A stretch of DNA of 64,000 bases from Tethya wilhelma. Taxonomy: Eukaryota; Porifera; Demospongiae; Tethyida; Tethyidae. Shown here piece by piece: positions 40,366 through 51,408 of the stretch (positions are counted from its first letter, which is position 1; the number at the start of each line of letters is the position of its first letter). Both the position numbers and the translations under genes were made by a program. The notes beneath the pieces are model-generated. The model was not told the DNA's origin. It saw nothing but the letters and a program-made list of their open reading frames with translations, and did not search any database. The stretch covers positions 17,943,178-18,007,177 of the forward strand of contig CAXIPT010000001.1 in the NCBI GenBank assembly GCA_964030475.1. Reading direction: 5' to 3'.

Positions 40366-43300
40366 ATGGCAAACCTGAGATCGAAAAACCGTTTCGCTAT
40401 GTTGAGTCAGGGAAAAGTACTTGAGCTTCCAGTTACTAAATGTACTCACCATCCAATTAGCTGTGGCAAATCGCCCAAAGATGCGTATCTAACACTAGGA
40501 AACGTTCTATGTGAACACCACCCAATTCATTTGCATCATGAAGTTTCAGGAAGAAAAAAGAAAAGCGTTACCTTCAGGAGGGTCACCAGGAAAGTCATTG
40601 GGAGCTCGAGGGCCTTCTGGCGTTGTCCTTCCTCCAATTCTAAGTCTATCGAAACGAATCATACCGCAATCCTTGTTAAGAAACGACACTCCAAATCCGC
40701 CCAGGCTTCGTATGAAAGTTTCTTAACAAGAAAATGTAAGATACACCCGCTATTCGAGCGTGTTTACAGGTTAGAATACTTTCGACCTGCTGGTGACAAA
40801 TCATTACACGAACACCACACTGGAAAAAATACTGGGACAAAGTTGAAGACTTTGGAGTTTTCCGTAGAAGTCACACAAAATGACAACAGATCAAAATTAG
40901 TGTTGGATGAAGGGGCATCTGTTCTCAAATTGTTTCGAAAGCATTTTCATCAGGAAGGATCATCATGTTGCTGGAAGCACTCTATGATGGAACAAATGGT
41001 AGGATTGTCATCTTTTCGTTTATCAACAATTAATGGGGAGTGTTCAAATGAAGAAGAGTTGTATTCTGTGGTACGAGAACCATCTGCTAAGTCTCCAAAC
41101 TCAGATTCACAATACAAGGGCCACTCCGTCCACAGTTTTATCCCCAACAGCACATTTAATGGTACCTTAGAGCAACTAGGAAAAACTACTGAAGTGGCTC
41201 GTAAAGCAACTCCACTTCTCCATGCCCAGGACTATCAGCAGCTAATCCGTGTTATAGAGAGTACCGAACCGGCTTCAAATGTTGAACAAATTCAAAAAAG
41301 TTTTGTGATTGGTCTATCGTACTTCAAACTCTTGGAGTATGATAAAGCTGTAAAATGGTTAGAAGAAGGTGAACACCTTGCTTCATCATTTGAACGAGAC
41401 AGAGATATTGCTCTGTGTAATGTCTATGTTGGAGATATAAGATTTTCAGAAGAGAAGTTCCTCATGGCTATTGAGCATTATAAGACAGCTGTTCAATCAT
41501 ACAACGGCTCAACACATTGTATAGCTTTTGACTTTAAAATGGTCCCACCCTCTCTTTCTATCATTCATGCCAAGTATGGCTCTGCTCTGAGAAGTGCCTC
41601 AAAGTCAGTGGAAGCAATCCAGGAGTACAAGACTGCTATTGATGTAGCTCTGTCTGACAGAGATAGGTTAGCTGCTCACACAAGCCTTGGTAACTTGTAC
41701 CAGTCCCTTGGAGAAAACACTAAAGCTCTCAAAGAGTATGAAGAATCAATCAAACTTGCTAAACACCTTAAAGACCACATTTCTCTCGGCTGGGCTCATG
41801 GAAACATGGGCAATGCCTTGCTGGGCCTCTACAGAAAAGACGAAGCTCTGTTTCATCTTCAAAAAGCATTAGATATTGCTGTTGAACATGAGCCAACTCC
41901 ACAAGCCATTGGCCGTACCTACAACAACCTTGGTACTGCCTACCAGTCAATGAATGACCTCACTAAAGCAGAAGAGCACTATGACCTTGCATTGAGTCAG
42001 GCCATATATGGAGATGATAAAGGTGGTCAAGCTAGAGTCTATGGAAACATTGGAAATGTGCTAATGTTAAGAAAAGAGTATGAAAGGGCCATACGACATT
42101 TTTCTGAAGTCGTTCAACTGACAAGAGATCCTTCTACTCTTAGCACTGCTCGCCACAATAGAGGCTGTGCTTATTATGAGTGGGCTGAAAAAGAATTGGC
42201 AAATTATTTTAGCCGAAAGCAAACCTTAACATCTCAAGCTCAATCTCATTCCAGAGATCCTTTAGCAACTTCAACTGAATGTACACAAGATAAGTTTTAT
42301 ATTCATGCACCAAGCCATCCTGATGTTCCCAATGAATTCCCTCCACCTACTCTCCCTACTAAAAGTATTCCTGACCTCAACAAAAAAAGAAGTGAAGATT
42401 TCAGTATTCTTGAGCTTTACAAGAAAGGAAGTGAAGATTTGGAGGAAGTTGTCAAACACCATGAGAAGACTTTGAACAACATCAAAGGATCATCTAGTGG
42501 TCTTTCTCTCTCAGTGTCTCTGTTTGAGTCTAACAGCCGTACCTTCCATCGACTCCAAGACTGCCTCGTGAGACAAGGTAAGTACGACAGAGCCTTGCTT
42601 GTAGCTGAACAGAGTCGTGCTCGAACCCTTGGAGAACTGATGCTGAAGAAGAAACAGGTACGATTACGAAGCCTATTACCACCCCTTGGCCTTGAACAAA
42701 TCACAACAATTGTGGAGTCCCAGAATTGTCCAGTGATGTATCTCTCTTACACTGGAGCTAGACTTCTAGGGTGGGTGTTTGTCCCTCACTCTGGATGTGG
42801 TGACGTGTCCATGAGCATGTTTGAAGTGCCTCTTAAAGATGACATGTTTGATGGTAAGTCCTTTGATTACCATGTAAGATACAGTCTATCAGAGAAACTG
42901 GTTGAGAAGAGTTTTGAGATGTATCGAAGTGTCTTGTATGACAAAGAATCCAGTGAACCAGTCCAAAAGCTTTACACCCTTCTGGCTAAACCTCTGCTAC
43001 AAATTTTCAAGAAACACTGTGAGCAGAAACATTTAGTTCTCAGGAAAATAGTCATTATTCCAGACAGCTACACCAGTCTAGTTCCCTTCACTTGCCTGCT
43101 TGATCCTGAGTCTGGCAGTTTCCTTGGAGACCACTACTACTTTCAAATGATGCCTTCTATTCTCTCATTGGGGATCCTGAGTCAATTGCCAGATAACACT
43201 GTCACACTCCCAGATAATCCATTTGCCTTCTGTGTTGTTGGTGATCCCAACATTCCACCATTTCACTATAATGGGGAAATGTGGCATCTCGGTAAGCTAC

Positions 43301-45555
43301 CATATGCCAGACGAGAAGCTGAGTGGGTAGCACATCTGCTGAGAACAAATCCAGTCCTCCATGAGCAAGCTACAAAGAGTACAGTCCTTCATCGAATCAT
43401 GAATGCCAAAGTGATTCATATCGCTACACATGGTAGTGCTTCCTCTGGCTTTCTAGCATTTGGAACAGTAGCTCAACACAACTCGTCTGCTGATACCAAA
43501 GGTGTCGATGCAGCTGGTGTTTTGCTCTACCCAGAGGAGGTGGAGAAGCTGTCCATCAGTCCTGCTCTTGTTGTCCTCTCCAGCTGTGACTCTGGAAGAG
43601 GAACGGTGAAAGCTGATGGCATCCAAGGCATGGCTCGTGCCTTCATCTTAGCAGGAGCTCAATCAGTCCTCACCACCCTCTGGAGGGTGCCTGATGAGTC
43701 AGCCTCTGTCTTTATGAAATTCTTCTATCAGTACTTGAAGGATGGCCTCAAGAGCTCAATGGCTCTCCACAAAGCAATCTTCAGTGTTCGTTGCTTCACA
43801 AAATACAGTCAGTACATCCACTGGAGTGGCTACCAACTTACAGGAAGAGACATCCAGTTTAAAGTCACTCCTACGCCAATTGACCAAACCCTCAAGAATC
43901 GAATGGGTGACAAATGTGTGTTCCCTTGTCTGGAATCCCTAAAGAAATTAAAGTCTGCACTTATAGACCAACAACTTCCAACAGATATACCAGTAAGTAT
44001 AATATCTGCGTTATATTGAGTCTATAATACATTATTACCCTGATACCCCAATCTTTCTCCAGATCTTGAGAGGTGGTTCAGGCCTCAGACCTTCAGAAGT
44101 TGCTAAGAAATTCATTTATTCTTCTCATGAGGACTTTCCTGGAGGAGTGTTTTGGATCAACTGCAGACACCCTGACCTTATTGATGCCAGCATTGCATAC
44201 ATTGAGAAGGTGTGTCCACTTGGGGTTAAATTATTTGAATTTTGTTTGACAATTTAATGTTTTTTTAGGTTACAGCGATGAAGATTGACCAGTTACCCAT
44301 CTCTGAACATCAAGAAGCCCTCTTTGTGTTTGATGCTGTCACTGAATTGCCAGACTCCAAAAATTTACGTAGGGTGATGAGAAACAGACACACCCACATT
44401 ATATTCACTTCAAAATCGACCGATTCACCAGACATGCTCATTAAACAAGTTGACAAGAATCTAATTCGAGGCTGTGCCATTATTGAAATTGAGCCACTGT
44501 CAATGATTGAGTCCACTCAACGTATTGTCCACTCAGTAATGAAGGATCATCATCTTGCACCTAACAATGAGGACCAAAAGTTTTTTGAAAAGCTTGCAGA
44601 GTTCACTTCTGGTTCACCAGTGATAGTTGAAGTGGCTTCAAAATGTTTGAGTTCACACTTCAAAGACAATGATAGTGATTCACATGAGATTTTATCCCAA
44701 TTCTCAAAAGCAATATCTCTGAATTTGGACAGAAAATCTCGACTTCAACCCCCACACTTAGCTCGTAAAGCAAATGCTGGATCTCCATATTTAGGCCGCA
44801 AGAAGTGCAGGAGTATTTTTAACCTTGAACTGGAGAATATCCTTACTAAATGTAAACAAGAGTCCAACGGAACCCTTCCCATTTCTACCCCTTCTCCAGC
44901 AGTCTCTGGTGATCACTGGGACACCAACTCACAATATGACTCATGGGATTCTATTAAAGAGCTCATCAAAACCTGCAAACTCACACCGGAAGAAAGACTT
45001 CTTCTCAACACTGTGTGTATGTTCAGTTGCAGTCCCATACCATACTCTCTGGTAATTGAGATCTCTTCTCTCATTGCCATGGCAACCCAACAGCCCCACA
45101 TAGCAGGCACCCTCTCCTACAAGCTACAGGAAATGCTATTGATGAAGAAATACCCATCACCAGTTATTCTTCACTCATTTCTCAGTGCCAAGCAACACAA
45201 ATCACAGCCTGAGTTTGTTTACATCCCTCAGTATATATCTCGATCCATCTGGAAGAACCTAGATGAGTGTGGGCGTGTCATGGCTCTCTCAACAATGTTT
45301 CAAGCCTTGCTAATTCTTTATGAGATAGCTAAGCCTCTTGAAGTTGGCTTTCTCCTTGGTCTTTGTGGACTCCTCCTTGAAATGCTTCGATTTGACTGGA
45401 AGCTAATGGGTGAAGACTGCTACAAAGAAGCACATCAGCTGTGTGCACGATACAGAGAGAAATGGCTCTCATATGATAGGCCTGACTTGCCCATCAGTGA
45501 TAGGGGTAAAGAAATAATTCAAAATTGTTTTACTGGTGTCATATTATGTGCATAA
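40366..45555 (+). CDS. TPR-CHAT protein with C-terminal degenerate NB-ARC/NACHT-like module
   Basis: Exons 40366-43992, 44063-44209 and 44269-45555, in frame, 1686 aa. Residues 1-280 are basic, His/Cys-rich and unrecognised. About 285-610 are TPR helices with repeated A..[ND]LG..Y...[GD]...A....E.AL patterns. About 770-1150 form a CHAT domain, a caspase-like peptidase fold: the histidine lies in HIATHGSASSG (His1022) and the cysteine in LVVLSSCDSGRG (Cys1074), then GMARAFILAGAQSVLTTLW. Both catalytic residues are present. After residue 1209 a STAND-like module follows: ILRGGSGLRPSEVAKKF sits where a P-loop should be but lacks the GK[ST] lysine, GGVFWINC, FVFDAV (Walker-B-like) and HIIFTSKS (sensor-like), then a helical tail. 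CHAT proteins cut protein partners when a sensor module is triggered. The substrate here is unknown. An extra 5' exon cannot be excluded. Confidence 0.85.
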
Positions 45556-46536
45556 AAATTTAGACCAAAGGCTTTTTATGTAACATACTTTTCAAGCATT
45601 GACTTATTGAACTATATCTTGCCTATAGCTTTATTTATACATGTAACTAGTAGTACACTGAGTGCATGGAAATTGCCTAGCGTAGATTATATGGGCATTC
45701 CTTGAATCAAAAGCAGTGTTGTTTGCAGCTAATGCTTAGCTAGCTAGAATCAATCTGATTGCTGGTATATAATTGGCATATTTTTCATTCTGCTAGAGTC
45801 ACAGTGGTAGCAAGCAGGCTAGAATTCTCACCTCTTCTGTTAATTAGCTAGAGAATTCAAGTATGGCGACCAGCACTCGTCTCCAGTGGCTATGTTCTGT
45901 CACAGACAGTAGTGTGGGCGCTTGCATGCAGTGAAATTGGTTGGCCTTCCATTTCACTTAGAACAAAGGCAGCTTCTCACCACTTCTCAAGCTCTAGCCA
46001 CGCTAGCGCAATCGATTTCTACTTGATGACGTCATTTGTTTGGAGGCATGGTCATATATTAGCCCTCGTTATTAGGCCCACCTCGTTATTTAATGCATAC
46101 TTTAATATGCCAATAATAACCCAAGTCTACTCAATTTAGACTGCTTTATGCTGCATATATGTCTGCAGTGAATTTTGCCTACATCCATGGCACTCAGTTT
46201 TGCATTGAAGTTGATAGAAATGTAGGCTGTTTTTGAATGGCTGGCATTCTATACCACTGTATATTCCTATAATTAGTGCTCCACAGAAAATTTGAACTAG
46301 TGCACACAATTATCATGGTCTTTCTGAAGAGCATACTATGCCTACCATGCAATTAGAAATTGTATCTGGACGTAGGTGTGCAGTAGTGCTATACTAAAGT
46401 ACTCTATGAGGTTTATTTGAGACTACTTTTAGCTGTCGCTATACACTATCATAGTTGACTTATTATATAAACAGGTCACATGCAGTAGCTATAAAAACTA
46501 GCTACTGTATTTACTGTGTAATTTACATCCACATAC
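45556..46536. other. Intergenic DNA between TPR-CHAT gene and caspase-like fragment
   Basis: AT-rich, with no exon-like frame, repeat array or recognisable element. It probably holds the 3' UTR of the TPR-CHAT gene. Confidence 0.45.
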
Positions 46537-47230
46537 ATGCACATGACAACAGAATCTGATTCATTTACACCTCACTCTCGGGAACAAGATCATCAGAACC
46601 AGGTGCTGTATCAACCCAAGTTGAGTCTTGATCCTAGCTCAAACCAGAAAACTGAGATTAAGACATTGCCCATTTCAAGACCTCTGTCTGACATCTATCC
46701 AATGACAAGCAAAGTACATGGGGTTGCCTTGATCATCTATAACAAGAATTTTGATAACCAATCGTCAAAATTACCTCCAAGATTAGACCATAGTGAATGG
46801 AATTTAATTGAAACATTTAGATTCCTTGGATACAGAGTTGCAGTCCGACGTCAGAGCACCAAAAGTGAAATTGATAAACTATTTGATACCATTGACCCAT
46901 TTATCAATGACACTGATGACAGTTTTATGTGTTGCCTTCTTTCTCCTGGAGGAGAAAATGTTGTCTATGGATCAGATCACAAAGCTTTACCTCTGACATT
47001 GAAGAGGAATTCACTTGAAGAAAAGCTTTCAAAGTGTAAAAAATTAAATCGGAAAGCCTAAGATTGTTTTTGCTCCTTACAGCCATCATGTAAAGAAAAG
47101 GCCATGGTATCAACCAGATAGTGATAAAGAAGATATTATTGCCTTTTATTATTCTCCTCTCAATGCGGGCTCAAATGACTCCCGAGTANATCTCTCATGT
47201 CAACTCTCACAATATCCTTGTCATATTATC
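46537..47230 (+). pseudogene. Decayed caspase-like (pseudo-caspase) fragment
   Basis: The frame 46537-47061 encodes 174 aa. HGVALIIYNKNFDN, LPPRLDHSEWNLIETFRFLG, DDSFMCCLLSPGGENVVYGSD and LPL follow the caspase p20 order (family: GxALIINNxxF, LPxRxGtdxDxxxLxxlFxxLG, DSFVCxxLSHGxxGxIYGxD). The catalytic histidine of SHG is proline here. A one-base shift near 47047 leads into KPKIVFAPYSHH, where the family has KPK.F..QACRG, so the catalytic cysteine is also absent. AFYYSPLNAGSNDSR then matches the start of p10. A stop follows near 47235, and an N lies at 47188. It is either a pseudogene or a catalytically dead caspase homologue with an assembly error. Its 5' part has no recognisable CARD or DED. 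Confidence 0.7.
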
Positions 47231-47339
47231 ACATGAGGCCAGCCATGCAGTGGACACAATCCACATGTGCAATGATCCACAATTACATAATTATTTTCTA
47301 TTCTGAAGTACCTCTTCCATACACAAGCATTATAACATG

Positions 47340-47440
47340 TCACAAGCCTCATTCCCAGGCCTTCCCTGGTGTGTATTTTATATTTCGCGAGTTGTAAAGT
47401 CAATTTTTATTGCATATTTTATGCCTGGGTACGAGGCTAA
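47340..47440. repeat. Dispersed CCTCATTCCCAGGC / GCCTGGGTACGAGGCTAAC pair
   Basis: Inverted short words of the GGCCTGGGTACGAGGC family flank about 70 bp just before the first SCYL1-like exon. Confidence 0.5.
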
Positions 47441-47481
47441 CATATATATCTCCTCTCACAATATCCTTTCTCCTGACACAG

Positions 47482-48542
47482 GACTTCACGATGCCTACCT
47501 CTGATGAGCTGGGTGCAGCAGGTGGCTCCACCATGACCCCTATGACCCCTGGAGGAGGGGGTGTGGCAGAGACGACAGAGGAGGGTAGTGACATGGAGGG
47601 CTGGGAGGATGATGGGTGGGGCTCCTTCAATGATACCTCGTTTGGAGACATGGGTAGCAACTCACAGCAAAAGACAAAGAAGAAGACTGAACAGAGTTTG
47701 AGCAGTGGAGCAGATTTCTTTGACACCTTCCAGAGTGGCCCACCAGCCAGTGGAGGGGTGGAGAGGAAAACTGATGACTTTTTTAGCAATTTTGGACCCA
47801 CTGCTACATTCTCCCCTCGTGAGCGCACCCCTCCCCCTCCAGTGGCGTCATCTTACTTCGGAGTGAAAGAGACACAGCCAAAGGACAGTGATGGTGGCAA
47901 TGATGGGTGGGGAGACTGGGAGGAGGACTTCACACCAACAGCAACACAACAGGTATGTGGCAGTGGCTGCATTGTTTTTAGCTATTCTCTGTGCAGTTGG
48001 TACTGCACATTGCGATTTATTCTTTGTATCCTTAAACTATAATACTATTAAATTTTACATCTCAGTCCATAGTTATGTATAAAAAATTTTTATCAGCATT
48101 TTTGAACTGAACACACATGAATGTCATCATGATGCTCTTCATGCTGTCATCCACACACCTCTAGGTAGAAGAGAAGAAACCGACCTCCAGTCATTCAACA
48201 TCAGGTGGAATGAAGCTAGGAGGAAAACCAAAAGGTATACCTAGGCTACACAATCACAGCTAGCTATGTTGACTCATAACATACCATTGTGGATCACACA
48301 CCACCACCATTGTACCCCCTGCAGCTCAATCTCCCTCCCCCACTGTGACCTCTAAGAGTGAGGTCAGTGATGACTGGGACTCAGGGTGGGGGACATTCAA
48401 TGATGGTGAACAGCTCTCCAAACAGGAGCAGCTGCAGAGGAAGAGGGAGGAGAGGAGGCTGAAGCAACAGGCAGCCAGGGAGAAGAGGGCAGCTGGGAAG
48501 GCTCTGAAGCCAGGAGGACTTGGAGCAGTCAAGAAAGACTAA
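47482..48542 (+). CDS. SCYL1: SCYL1-like protein, C-terminal exons only
   Basis: Exons 47482-47952, 48165-48234 and 48325-48542 (759 nt with stop, all in frame). The first begins at a clear acceptor (CTCCTGACACAG), so upstream exons are expected. The sequence is acidic and repeats WEDDGWGSFND, DGWGDWEEDF and DWDSGWGTFND, then a charged helix KREERRLKQQAAREKRAAGK, ending GLGAVKKD. This order (DW/WG acidic repeats, a KR-rich helix, a dibasic acidic-ended C-terminus) resembles SCYL1/NTKL, a pseudokinase that binds COPI through its C-terminal RKLD and works in Golgi traffic. Neither the kinase-like nor the HEAT-repeat part is found upstream in this window. AATAAA lies at 48646. Its 3' UTR probably overlaps that of the convergent LigB-like gene. 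Confidence 0.6.
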
Positions 48543-48687
48543 TATTTGATTTCCAAGTTAATTCCTTTTTGTTTGTTTGTTTGTTTATTTGTTTGTGTTT
48601 TAATTGAATTCATTCAAATATAAAATTATCATAGAAAAAAGGGGAAATAAAGAGATGTATAATTTGACCCGTTACTTGTCAATGACA

Positions 48688-49692
48688 TCATTGTTTCTTG
48701 ATGAAAACAGCCACTGCCATTCCAAAGTAGGTTGGTGCCAACCGGCAGAGGAGGTGAGTGTCAAACGTTGCTTTCTTCTTCACCTCTGAGCACAGAATGC
48801 CGTGCAGTATGCCGATGCCATAGATACCACAGGACAGAGCTTCCTCCTTCACCTCCGTGGCCTTGCCTAGCCAGTGCTCTGCAATGGCACTGGACTCCTC
48901 ATCCCAGACAGTTTGGTGGGTCTCCTTTGTCTTCACGGGTGCAGAGAGGTCGCCTGACTCAAGAGGGGTGCACCTCACCCAGTGCTCCACACACAGGTCA
49001 AAGGTCAGTGCCAAATCAGACTTTGGCATGTTCCACCGTGGGTCTGGGAGGTACCGTTGGAGCTGGCAGTCAGTCACATGACTGTGAGCCAGGTCCCCAC
49101 TGACAATGTAGAGCACACGTTGCTTCAGTCCAGCCAGGAACCTTGCAATGGATTGACCCACTCTAGCTGTGTCTTCTAGTGAACTGGTGCGTCTTGTTTG
49201 AAAAGGTTCAGTAAAAACGACAAACTTCATCCCAGCAGCTGCCATGTCTCGGAACCACCACAGAGGGATGACCTCTCCCCATCGGAGAGGTGCCTCACAT
49301 ATGGTGTAGCTAGTCATTCCCTCAGCTGGGACACCATCGTTCTGAAGATGTGCAAGGAACTCTTTTGAAAGTTCTGTGTCGAACGTGATTTCTAGATTAT
49401 ATTCTTTCCACTGATCTTGCCATTCAGCAGACCCTTTGCCTCTGGAACTCAGGTAGACGCAGTGAGTTTGTGAGAGACAGATTCCATGAGGGCTGCTGAG
49501 GAAGATGACATCAGGGTTTGTAGCTGTTACCATGGCTGCTGCCTCAAGATTAGCTCTGTATAAAGTTTGCACATCTCCTCTCATTGAATCAGGAAGAGTG
49601 CTCTTGCGTTCAGCTGCAGCATAAGTGCATCCATCTCCACCATCCAGTGTCATAGCACCGTGGGGAAGAACCAGACTGCTCACCAGTGGCAT
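48688..49692 (-). CDS. LigB-type (class III extradiol dioxygenase fold) protein
   Basis: A single exon of 334 aa from ATG 49692. LVLPHGAMTLD (residues about 7-17), VIFLSSPHGICLSQTH (about 63-78) and LYIVSGDLAHSHV (about 193-205) provide the conserved histidines of the LigB/MEMO superfamily, which in active enzymes bind a non-haem Fe(II) at an open active site. Length and single-domain layout match the subunit-B-only proteins found widely in bacteria and some animals. Being intronless among multi-exon neighbours, it could descend from a retrocopy or from a bacterial gene, but the sequence alone does not decide. The substrate is unknown. On the minus strand an AATAAA lies at 48589-48584, inside the SCYL1-like 3' region. 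Confidence 0.75.
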   Translation of the reverse strand: MPLVSSLVLPHGAMTLDGGDGCTYAAAERKSTLPDSMRGDVQTLYRANLEAAAMVTATNPDVIFLSSPHGICLSQTHCVYLSSRGKGSAEWQDQWKEYNLEITFDTELSKEFLAHLQNDGVPAEGMTSYTICEAPLRWGEVIPLWWFRDMAAAGMKFVVFTEPFQTRRTSSLEDTARVGQSIARFLAGLKQRVLYIVSGDLAHSHVTDCQLQRYLPDPRWNMPKSDLALTFDLCVEHWVRCTPLESGDLSAPVKTKETHQTVWDEESSAIAEHWLGKATEVKEEALSCGIYGIGILHGILCSEVKKKATFDTHLLCRLAPTYFGMAVAVFIKKQ

Positions 49693-50454
49693 AGCTCAGC
49701 TGCTGATAGCTCCTGCAAGGCTAGCTAGTTCCTGCTTTTAGAAAGTTCAAAGTTCAACTTGCAATGCATCACATTGTCACGCGACATATCACGTGCAGTG
49801 TCATGAATAATGCACGTGGTTTGCACATGCGGGCCAGTTGTTTCATCACATTTGTGAAAGACGTGTCAGCGATTTTTTTTGCTAAAGAAGTAGGTACCCT
49901 GTTTCTTTTATACCTTGGAAGGGTAAGTCTTGTGTGTGTGACTGTTTGTGAAAAAAGTTGCTCTACTTTGAAGTCAGTTTGGGGTAGTCACTTTTTGAAC
50001 ATAATTCATAATTTTGGTATTGTTTGACAGCTGTCTCTCTCGGTGTGTTACATCTGTCTTTTTCCCCTCCACCTTACAGTTTTCTGCTGTACATATAAAC
50101 CCCGTGAACCACAAGTGTGCATGAATTTCGTATGTCTTTCAACAGCACTGAAAGTGAGTTGGAAAATTCATTTTAATTTACATAATTTATGCAAGACCCA
50201 CTGAAATAAATTTATGATGTGTGCTACCTTGTGATCAAGTTTGAAAGTTGTTCTGTGTCTGTTCGCTGCTATTGTATATAAGTTCCATATTTATTCAAGG
50301 TTGTGTTCTGCTACAAAGGGAGCCTTTGCAATGTACCATTTATAAATATTTGTGCTAAGTAATGTCATGTTATTGAGGCAAGCCCGAGTCTCTCGCAACC
50401 AAATTTGGTGAAAGTTTCACACATAAACCTTACATCTGTCCTTTATATCACAAT

Positions 50455-50520
<66 letters not shown>

Positions 50521-50801
50521 GGTACATTTCGGCCGTCTTATGACCTGTCACTGGAAGACACCTTACAATCTGTTGACCAAGAAAGCACCCCCTCTACTTT
50601 AAGAGCTCTTTCTTCTCATTGTAGTACATGCCCCATTCAGCCTGGTCTGTTGTGTGCCAATGAAGAGGACTGTTGTCAGCACTATAGCACAAGTATAGCA
50701 CACTGTCGGACTATATGCAATAGGTTAATCAGCACTAGTGGAGCTGCTCTCTCTAGAGGTGAAACACTGAATAGAAGACTAGGAGAAAAAGAACAACAAC
50801 A
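49693..50801. other. Divergent intergenic region, LigB-like gene / eIF5
   Basis: 1.1 kb with a (CT)n tract at 50457-50517 followed directly by CATCAG, an acceptor-like site. A 5' UTR exon of eIF5 may therefore start at 50522. No coding frame is supported. Confidence 0.45.
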
Positions 50802-50987
50802 ATGGCTGCCATTAACGTCAACCGTGAAAACCCAGATCAGTTCTATCGCTACAAGATGCCCAGCCTGATAGCCAAGGTGAGTGCTCTCTCTCTCTCTGTG
50901 TGTGTGTTGTACATTAATTTTATAACAAGCATGTCAAGTAAATCATTTACTCCTTCAATCGCAATCATGTCCATTGGAATGCTTTAG

Positions 50988-51069
<82 letters not shown>

Positions 51070-51336
51070 AGCCATGTGACTGCAGGCAGGATGTGATGTG
51101 TGTTTGTTAGTGTCATTTCTTGTTAACTGTTTGTTGTTGTAAAGTGTTTCTCACAACATTGCTAGTGTATCAGATCATTAGCTCTGTGTGTGTAGGAAGT
51201 CAGTATGGCCATTGCACAATGCCGCCACCACCTGGGTGGTTTCATGGCCTTTAAGAGAGAGACACCTGTAGTCACTCATTTACACACACTGCTTGTGAAT
51301 ACTACACCTTTACACTCACTCACCCATTGCACATCN

Positions 51337-51408
<72 letters not shown>

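Noticed and set aside
40140..40424. 94-codon frame before the TPR-CHAT gene
   Set aside because: Overlaps the TPR-CHAT start in another frame and begins in a dispersed repeat word (GCCTCGTCCCCAGGC).
44269..45555. Last TPR-CHAT exon as a separate gene starting at ATG 44278
   Set aside because: Exon phases join it cleanly to the CHAT exon through 44063-44209, and it continues a STAND-like module.
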